Part shown: piece after piece, positions 58,547-64,000 of the stretch
How positions within the stretch are numbered: the first letter of the stretch is position 1
Layout: every line of letters begins with the position of its first letter
Source: JBCCGL01 sp039029275
GTDB taxonomy: Bacteria; Pseudomonadota; Gammaproteobacteria; JBCCGL01
NCBI GenBank assembly: GCA_039029275.1
Contig: JBCCGL010000002.1
Coordinates: 186,001 to 250,000, forward strand
Direction of reading: 5' to 3'
DNA: 64,000 nt
Notes under the pieces: model-generated
The model's database searches: none
What the model was told of the DNA's origin: nothing
The model's input: only the letters and a program-made list of their open reading frames with translations
Translations under genes and position numbers: made by a program

Positions 58547-61165
58547 ATGAGTGGTTCGATGGTCACGGTTTCGGATATTCGAGATAAATTTCTCGGTTAC
58601 TTCGAGCGACAAGGGCACCAAATTGTGGCGTCCAGCCCACTCGTGCCTGGCAATGACAAAACACTCCTATTTACCAATGCTGGCATGGTGCAATTTAAGG
58701 ATGTTTTTCTTGGCCAGGAGAAGCGTCCCTACCATCGCGCTACGACCAGTCAGCGCTGCGTGCGCGCTGGCGGCAAACACAACGATCTTGAAAATGTTGG
58801 TTACACCGCACGCCATCACACATTCTTCGAGATGCTGGGAAACTTCAGCTTTGGTGAGTACTTTAAGCGCGAGGCAATTGAATTTGCGTGGGAATTCTTG
58901 ACAGTCGAACTCGGGATGCCCGCAGACAAACTTTGGGTCACCGTGTTTGAAGAGGATGACGAAGCCTTCGAGTTGTGGGAAAAACACATCGGGGTGCCCA
59001 AAGAGCGAATTGCGCGTATCGGCGCAAAAGACAATTTCTGGCAGATGGGTGACACCGGCCCTTGCGGACCCTGCACAGAAATTTTTTACGACCATGGTCC
59101 GGATGTTTGGGGCGGTCCTCCTGGTACACCGGACGAAGACGGCGATCGTTACATCGAGATCTGGAATCTCGTTTTCATGCAATTCAACCGCTCGGCCGAC
59201 GGCACACTTGACCCTTTGCCCAAGCCAAGCGTCGACACCGGGATGGGGCTGGAGCGCATCGCTGCGGTATTGCAGGACGTTCACAGTAACTACGAGATCG
59301 ATCTGTTCGTGAACCTGATTCGCGACGCGGCAAATGTTCTCGGTGTGACAGATCTCGAAAATAAATCGCTCCGCGTAATCGCAGATCATATTCGGTCCTG
59401 TGCTTTTCTCATTGTCGACGGGGTGATTCCGTCGAATGAAGGTCGCGGCTATGTCCTGCGACGAATCATCCGTCGCGCGGCACGACATGGGCATCTGCTC
59501 GGAGCCAAAGAGGCATTTTTCTATCGCTTGGTCGATTCCCTTGTGACTCAAATGGGTGCGGCGTATCCGGAATTGGTCGAATCGAAAAGTCGCGTTGCAG
59601 ATGTGTTGCGCGGGGAAGAAGAACGGTTTAACGAAACGCTCACCAGCGGGATGAAATTGCTGAACGAGGCGATTGACAGTCTATCGGGTAAAACGATTCC
59701 CGGTGACGTAGTGTTCAAGTTATACGACACCTACGGATTTCCAATGGACCTGACTGCGGATATTGCACGCGAACGCGAACTCGAAATCGATCAGGAGGGG
59801 TTTGATGCGGCGATGGACGCGCAACGCGAACGCGCTCGTGCCGGTCAACAGTTTAATGCGGCATCCGGCCCGATCGTCGATGTTGATTCATCAACCAAAT
59901 TCACCGGTTACGACGGGTTAAGCGGTGAGGGAAAAATTCAAGCGTTATACGTTGAAAACGATGCGGTAAACAGTGTGTCAGCCGGGCAGCAAGCCTTCGT
60001 TGTTCTTGATGAGACGCCTTTTTACGGTGAGTCCGGTGGGCAGGTGGGCGATTCCGGGGAGCTGCAATCAGCGGGCGCGTTATTTAACGTAAGTGACACC
60101 CAGAAACAGGGTGACGTCGTTGTGCATATCGGGACTGTTGGCGACGGTCAATTCAATTTGGGCGACACGGTTCAGGCGCAAGTCGACGCTGCTCGTCGTC
60201 AGACAACGGCATTAAATCACTCCGCCACGCATTTGCTGCACGCGGCGCTGCGTGAAATCGTTGGTTCACACGTCGAACAAAAAGGCTCACTGGTGGCGCC
60301 GGAATATCTGCGTTTTGACTTTTCGCACGATTCCGCTTTAGGTCACGAGACCATCGAGAAGATTGATGCGTGGGTCAATAATTCAATTCGAGAAAACAAT
60401 CAAACGCAAACACGCATCATGGCCATGCAGGCGGCGATCGACGCGGGCGCCATTGCCTTGTTCGGGGAAAAGTATGGCGATGAAGTCAGAGTAGTGACTA
60501 TCGGTGAAGACTCCACTGAGCTTTGTGGTGGCACACACGTGAAACGTTCCGGTGATATCGGTCTGTTCCGAATTATCAGCGAGGGAGGAATTGCAGCCGG
60601 TGTGCGTCGTATTGAGGCACTTACCGGTCAATCGGCAATCGAGCGTGTCAATGAAGACGAGCAGATGGTTGTAAATCTTGCACGAACCTTGAAAATCGGA
60701 CGCGATGGCTTGTCGAAAAAAGTCGCGCAACTGCTTGAGAATAACCGCAAGCTCGAAAAAGAAAATCAACGTTATCAGCAGCAATTGGCAGCAAAATCGA
60801 CGGATTCGTTTGAGGATGCAATTGTAAAAGTGGGTGACGTGAGCGTCTTGGCGGCGTGTCTTGACGGTACACCGGACAACAAATTGTTGCGCGACACCGC
60901 TGACAAGCTGAGCGACAAAGTGCCGGACTCCGCTATTGTTCTGGCTGCCGTTAACGGTGAGAAAGTCGCTTTGGTTGCACGCGTATCCAAGTCACTCACC
61001 TCGCAAATACGGGCGGGGGACTTGGTGAACGCTGTGGCGTCAAAAATTGGCGGAAAAGGCGGTGGGCGTCCTGATATGGCGCAGGCCGGTGGCAGCGAAC
61101 CTGAAAAACTGCCAGATGCGCTGGGTTCTGTTTCTGATTGGGTGGCAGAGCAAATCGCGAATTGA
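58547..61165 (+). CDS. alaS: Alanyl-tRNA synthetase
   Basis: An 872-residue class II synthetase. The aminoacylation domain (about 1-460) has RDKFLGYFERQGH, FTNAGMVQFKDVFLG and the GMGLERIAAVLQ motif 3. The editing domain (about 560-700) has the zinc motifs H-S-A-T-H and C-G-G-T-H. The C-terminal C-Ala oligomerisation domain follows (GKGGGRPDMAQAGG near the end). It charges tRNA-Ala and clears mischarged Ser and Gly. A second Met four codons in (MVTVSD) is an alternative start. Confidence 0.98.
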   Translation: MSGSMVTVSDIRDKFLGYFERQGHQIVASSPLVPGNDKTLLFTNAGMVQFKDVFLGQEKRPYHRATTSQRCVRAGGKHNDLENVGYTARHHTFFEMLGNFSFGEYFKREAIEFAWEFLTVELGMPADKLWVTVFEEDDEAFELWEKHIGVPKERIARIGAKDNFWQMGDTGPCGPCTEIFYDHGPDVWGGPPGTPDEDGDRYIEIWNLVFMQFNRSADGTLDPLPKPSVDTGMGLERIAAVLQDVHSNYEIDLFVNLIRDAANVLGVTDLENKSLRVIADHIRSCAFLIVDGVIPSNEGRGYVLRRIIRRAARHGHLLGAKEAFFYRLVDSLVTQMGAAYPELVESKSRVADVLRGEEERFNETLTSGMKLLNEAIDSLSGKTIPGDVVFKLYDTYGFPMDLTADIARERELEIDQEGFDAAMDAQRERARAGQQFNAASGPIVDVDSSTKFTGYDGLSGEGKIQALYVENDAVNSVSAGQQAFVVLDETPFYGESGGQVGDSGELQSAGALFNVSDTQKQGDVVVHIGTVGDGQFNLGDTVQAQVDAARRQTTALNHSATHLLHAALREIVGSHVEQKGSLVAPEYLRFDFSHDSALGHETIEKIDAWVNNSIRENNQTQTRIMAMQAAIDAGAIALFGEKYGDEVRVVTIGEDSTELCGGTHVKRSGDIGLFRIISEGGIAAGVRRIEALTGQSAIERVNEDEQMVVNLARTLKIGRDGLSKKVAQLLENNRKLEKENQRYQQQLAAKSTDSFEDAIVKVGDVSVLAACLDGTPDNKLLRDTADKLSDKVPDSAIVLAAVNGEKVALVARVSKSLTSQIRAGDLVNAVASKIGGKGGGRPDMAQAGGSEPEKLPDALGSVSDWVAEQIAN

Positions 61166-61202
61166 TGCTGAAATAAGTACATCGAGAGTTATCAAATAAG
61201 AA

Positions 61203-62459
61203 ATGAGTTTGTTGGTACAAAAGTTTGGCGGCACATCGGTAGGAACGGTGGAACGCATTGAGAAGGTTGCGGACAAAATTATCAAAAGCCGAAGCCTCGG
61301 GCATCAACTGGTTGTTGTTGTGTCAGCGATGAGTGGCGAGACCAATCGATTAATTGGTTTGGCGAATGAAATTTCTGCTCAACCGGATTCACGCGAATAC
61401 GATGTCCTTGTCTCCACCGGTGAGCAAGTGACAATCGCATTGCTGTGCATGGCACTGATCAAGCGGGGTTGCCCTGCACGTTCTTACACGGGCGGCCAGG
61501 TGCGCATCACAACAGATGATGTGCATACCAAAGCACGTATCGACAGCATCGATTCCGATAATATCAATCAAGACCTTGAGCAAGGCCGCGTGGTCGTTGT
61601 TGCCGGATTCCAGGGTGTTGACGCCGATGGCAACATAACAACACTGGGCCGTGGCGGGTCAGATACTTCAGCAGTCGCGCTCGCTGCCGCTCTTAAGGCT
61701 GATGAGTGCCAGATTTTTACCGATGTTGATGGTGTCTACACGACAGATCCGCGCGTTGTGCCGGAAGCGCGGCGACTTGATCGCGTCACCTTTGAAGAGA
61801 TTCTGGAGATGTCGAGCCTTGGCTCGAAAGTCCTGCAAATCCGATCGGTTGAATTTGCGGGCAAATACAATGTCCCATTGCGTGTGCTGTCTTCATTTGA
61901 AGAGGGCGGCGGCACGCTGATTACGTATGATGAGGAACGAAATATGGAAAAGGCTCTGGTTTCGGGTATCGCGTTTAACCGCGACGAGGCACAGGTCACG
62001 ATTACGGGTGTTCCTGATACCCCTGGCGTGGCGTACAAGATTCTTGGCCCGATATCCGAGGCGAACATCGAAGTCGATATGATCGTACAAAACGTAGGTG
62101 ATGATGTCACGGACTTCACCTTTACGGTGCATCGCAATGATTATCAGCGTAGTATGGACATCCTTCGCAAAGTTCAGGATGAACTGAATGGACAAAGTGT
62201 TGAGGGAGATGACAAAACCGTAAAGATTTCGATCGTTGGCGTCGGGATGCGGTCTCATGCCGGTATAGCGACAAAGATGTTTAAAGCGCTGGCCGACGAG
62301 GGTATCAACATCAGAATGATCTCCACTTCGGAAATCAAAGTCTCTGTGTTGGTAGATGAGCGTTATCTTGAACTGGGGGTGCGAGCCCTTCACACAGCGT
62401 TTGAATTAGAGAAACCAGTCGAATTTGAAGGAGGGAGCATCAAGACAACAGCAGCATAA
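61203..62459 (+). CDS. lysC: Aspartate kinase (LysC)
   Basis: A 418-residue monofunctional aspartokinase. The kinase domain (about 1-245) has V-Q-K-F-G-G-T-S and GRGGSDTSAVALAAAL. Two ACT domains follow (about 265-335 and 345-410), with GVPDTPGVAYKIL and VGVGMRSHAGIA, implying allosteric feedback by Lys and/or Thr. An internal start for a separate beta subunit near residue 250 is possible, as in some aspartokinases, but is not shown. It commits aspartate to lysine, threonine and methionine, matching dapB elsewhere in the window. Confidence 0.96.
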   Translation: MSLLVQKFGGTSVGTVERIEKVADKIIKSRSLGHQLVVVVSAMSGETNRLIGLANEISAQPDSREYDVLVSTGEQVTIALLCMALIKRGCPARSYTGGQVRITTDDVHTKARIDSIDSDNINQDLEQGRVVVVAGFQGVDADGNITTLGRGGSDTSAVALAAALKADECQIFTDVDGVYTTDPRVVPEARRLDRVTFEEILEMSSLGSKVLQIRSVEFAGKYNVPLRVLSSFEEGGGTLITYDEERNMEKALVSGIAFNRDEAQVTITGVPDTPGVAYKILGPISEANIEVDMIVQNVGDDVTDFTFTVHRNDYQRSMDILRKVQDELNGQSVEGDDKTVKISIVGVGMRSHAGIATKMFKALADEGINIRMISTSEIKVSVLVDERYLELGVRALHTAFELEKPVEFEGGSIKTTAA

Positions 62460-62589
62460 CGATAATGACAAAAATAGGCTTGGGCATTAATTTGCCCTGT
62501 CCCCAACAATTGCTATTTTTAAAGAGTGAAGTTGGATATTCCAGTCCAGTGAACACTCTATTAGGACTTGAGAGTTCCGGGAGAAAATT

Positions 62590-62793
62590 ATGTTAATTTT
62601 AACACGAAGAGTCGGAGAGACCCTGATGATTGGTGACGAAGTAACTGTTACGGTATTAGGGGTAAAAGGCAATCAGGTGCGTATTGGCGTTAACGCGCCC
62701 AAGGAAGTGGCCGTGCACCGCGAAGAGATTTATGAACGTATAAAACGGGAGCAGGCTGCGGTCAGTGATCCCGACGCTATTGGAAATGCGTAA
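62590..62793 (+). CDS. csrA: Carbon storage regulator CsrA
   Basis: A 67-residue RNA-binding dimer protein. The sequence MLILTRRVGETLMIGDEVTV begins the canonical fold, and GVNAPKEVAVHREEIYERI carries the RNA-contacting Arg (V-H-R-E-E). It represses or stabilises target mRNAs at GGA motifs. A GGGAG ribosome site precedes the ATG and could itself be a CsrA target. lysC-csrA-tRNA-Ser is a conserved order. Confidence 0.98.
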   Translation: MLILTRRVGETLMIGDEVTVTVLGVKGNQVRIGVNAPKEVAVHREEIYERIKREQAAVSDPDAIGNA

Positions 62794-62809
62794 CGTGTAA
62801 GCAGCGTCT

Positions 62810-62845
62810 AAACGCTCGCTGCGAGTTTTTTGCGGGCGTTTTTTT
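62810..62845 (+). terminator. Rho-independent terminator after csrA
   Basis: AAACGCTCGC at 62810-62819 pairs with GCGGGCGTTT at 62832-62841 (one G-U pair). It is followed by a T tract reaching 62845. It isolates csrA from the tRNA gene. Confidence 0.85.
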
Positions 62846-62918
62846 CACCCTTATCGAAATTTGAGCTTTACGGAGTTTTTCCAGCGGAGTATCCTCCGCT
62901 CCGTTTTTCACTCATATC

Positions 62919-63008
62919 GGAGAGCTGGCCGAGCGGCTGAAGGCGCACCCCTGCTAAGGGTGTAAGGGGGAAACCCCTTCGAGGGTTCGAATCCCTCGCT
63001 CTCCGCCA
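62919..63008 (+). tRNA. serX: tRNA-Ser(GCT)
   Basis: A 90-nt class II tRNA. The acceptor GGAGAGC at the 5' end pairs with GCTCTCC (62998-63004), followed by G and an encoded CCA. The anticodon GCT is at 62953-62955 in a CACCCCT/AAGGGTG arm. A long variable arm and the T-loop GGTTCGAATCC are present. It reads AGC and AGT codons. The position downstream of csrA is conserved in gammaproteobacteria. Confidence 0.97.
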
Positions 63009-63071
63009 TTTTACGTTTGAACCATCGGACGTATCGAAACAACCAATCACGGATCACCATCGAAGATTACT

Positions 63072-63593
63072 GTGATTTATCAACTCGACAGAATTAAAGT
63101 TCGATTGCATGAAAGTGCCTGGGTTGCAGAAAACGCAACCGTTCTCGGTAACGTACAGTTAATGCAGGACACCAGCGTTTGGTTTAATTCTGTCATCCGC
63201 GGCGACAACGAACCTATCACGGTCGGTGCGGGTAGCAATGTTCAGGATGGCTGTGTTCTGCATACGGATCAGGGATTCCCCCTGACGATTGGTTCGCACG
63301 TCACGATTGGTCACAAAGTAATGCTGCACGGCTGCACAATCGGTGACGAAACGTTGGTTGGTATCAACGCGGTGATTTTAAACGGTGCAAAAATCGGTAA
63401 GCATTGCTTGATTGGCGCAAACTCACTTATCACCGAAGGCAAAGTGATTCCGGACGGATCGCTCGTGATGGGGTCGCCGGGTAAGGTCGTTCGCCAGTTA
63501 ACTGAAGAACAAATCCGAGCCAACCGTCGTTCGGCGCAGCACTACGTTGAAAATGCGCGTCGATTTGCCACTGCGTTGAGCCCGCTAATCTAA
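63072..63593 (+). CDS. Gamma-carbonic-anhydrase-like hexapeptide-repeat protein (YrdA/CaiE-type)
   Basis: A 173-residue left-handed beta-helix protein starting at GTG 63072. Repeating I-G-x-x-V-type hexapeptides run from about residue 20 to 140. The three metal-binding His of the family are H64, H81 and H86, all present. The C-terminal helix follows GSPGKVVRQL. Relatives bind zinc or other metals but often lack clear carbonic anhydrase activity. It follows the tRNA gene and appears to be its own unit. Confidence 0.92.
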   Translation: MIYQLDRIKVRLHESAWVAENATVLGNVQLMQDTSVWFNSVIRGDNEPITVGAGSNVQDGCVLHTDQGFPLTIGSHVTIGHKVMLHGCTIGDETLVGINAVILNGAKIGKHCLIGANSLITEGKVIPDGSLVMGSPGKVVRQLTEEQIRANRRSAQHYVENARRFATALSPLI

Positions 63594-63859
63594 ATCGAAC
63601 CACGGCCTTACGCTTCTGCCTCTAAGCCCGGATGCAAGCGGCGATCACTCGACAGTTTGGCCTCGGTGAACCGCCTCGGGATTCTGTTCGTACCCGAACG
63701 AGAAGGTTCGCTTCCTGACGTATTCAGGCTAACTCCATTGATATCTTGCGCGACCGGTTGCGTGGTAAATATGCTTTGTAAAGAGCAAATTAGCTGTTCT
63801 CAAAACAGGAGCGGTAATGTGCCTTACCTGAATGCTTCGACAGAAGTAGTTGATTAGCG

Positions 63860-64000
63860 ATGCCCGAAGGGCCTGAAATTCGCCTGGCCGCCGATCGCAT
63901 CGCCAATGTGCTCGTGGGCCAGCGCCTTGAGGACGTACAGCTGGGGCTGCCGAAGCTGCGCAAGTTTGGTTCTGTTTTGCTTGGTGCTACCACGACGCGA
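63860..64000 (+). CDS. nei: Endonuclease VIII / DNA glycosylase Nei (5' part only)
   Basis: The first 47 codons run off the window. MPEGPEIRLAADRIANVL is the Nei N-terminus: the Pro2 nucleophile and Glu3 are intact, and the third motif differs from MutM, whose N-terminus is M-P-E-L-P-E-V. It excises oxidised pyrimidines. The 266-bp gap before it (63594-63859) shows no convincing gene, promoter or hairpin. Confidence 0.9.
   Translation, partial: MPEGPEIRLAADRIANVLVGQRLEDVQLGLPKLRKFGSVLLGATTTR

Noticed and set aside
62523..62559. AGAGTG/CACTCT inverted pair before csrA
   Set aside because: Six-bp arms with a 25-bp loop are expected by chance, and no motif supports an operator.
62883..62900. 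AGCGGA/TCCGCT inverted repeat just before the tRNA gene
   Set aside because: It is short, with a 6-nt loop and no T tract. It may be part of the tRNA promoter region but gives no clear call.
63657..63857. 66-codon frame between the carbonic-anhydrase-like gene and nei
   Set aside because: It has no recognisable motif and no ribosome site, so it is probably a chance frame.

Overview
The window is a compact stretch of bacterial chromosome with a gammaproteobacterial gene content and order. Diagnostic blocks are smc-zipA-ligA, fabD-fabG-acpP-fabF-mltG-tmk-holB-pilZ, a divergent rne/rluC pair, tsaE-amiC-mutL-miaA, mltD/methyltransferase/rnhA-dnaQ, smpB/ratA/bamE/fur/recN-nadK, and mutS/pncC-recA-recX-alaS-lysC-csrA-tRNA-Ser. 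The mixture resembles deep-branching, often marine gammaproteobacteria rather than enterics: Smc instead of MukB, an endonuclease-type MutL, a Pseudomonas-like Fur and a CHASE2 Ser/Thr kinase island. The exact genus cannot be read from the sequence. I saw no insertion sequence, prophage, CRISPR array or rRNA. There is one tRNA gene.

Region 1-6634 is accessory metabolism and sensing. It holds a 3'-truncated YghU-type glutathione transferase, a beta-lactamase-fold protein lacking its catalytic Ser-x-x-Lys, a homocysteine S-methyltransferase-family protein, a chemoreceptor whose sensor domain lies at the C-terminus, and an old-yellow-enzyme/dehydrogenase flavoprotein with a three-cysteine cluster site. 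Region 6631-13985 has cysZ diverging from smc-zipA-ligA. Region 14001-22138 has dapB directly ahead of a fatty-acid cluster that lacks plsX/fabH, followed by mltG, tmk, holB, pilZ and a low-molecular-weight phosphatase. Region 22098-33505 has rne, rluC, an S49 peptidase and a cell-wall / tRNA-modification / mismatch-repair run (nnr-tsaE-amiC-mutL-miaA).

Region 33539-37777 is a complete aapJQMP amino-acid ABC transporter in the place where hfq-hflX usually follow miaA. Region 38032-45059 is the most distinctive part. A three-gene operon encodes a membrane CHASE2 Ser/Thr kinase, a PP2C phosphatase and a double-FHA protein. It diverges, across a perfect 16-bp palindrome, from a GAF/HD-GYP protein with an unusual insertion, and that gene converges on one for a two-cyclic-nucleotide-domain/rhodanese protein. 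Together they look like a signalling module joining protein phosphorylation, cyclic-di-GMP turnover and cyclic-nucleotide sensing.

Region 45167-64000 is housekeeping: peptidoglycan lysis, RNase H, DNA polymerase proofreading, trans-translation, BamE, Fur, recombination and mismatch repair, alanyl-tRNA synthetase, aspartokinase, CsrA, tRNA-Ser(GCT), a gamma-carbonic-anhydrase-like protein and the start of an Nei glycosylase gene.
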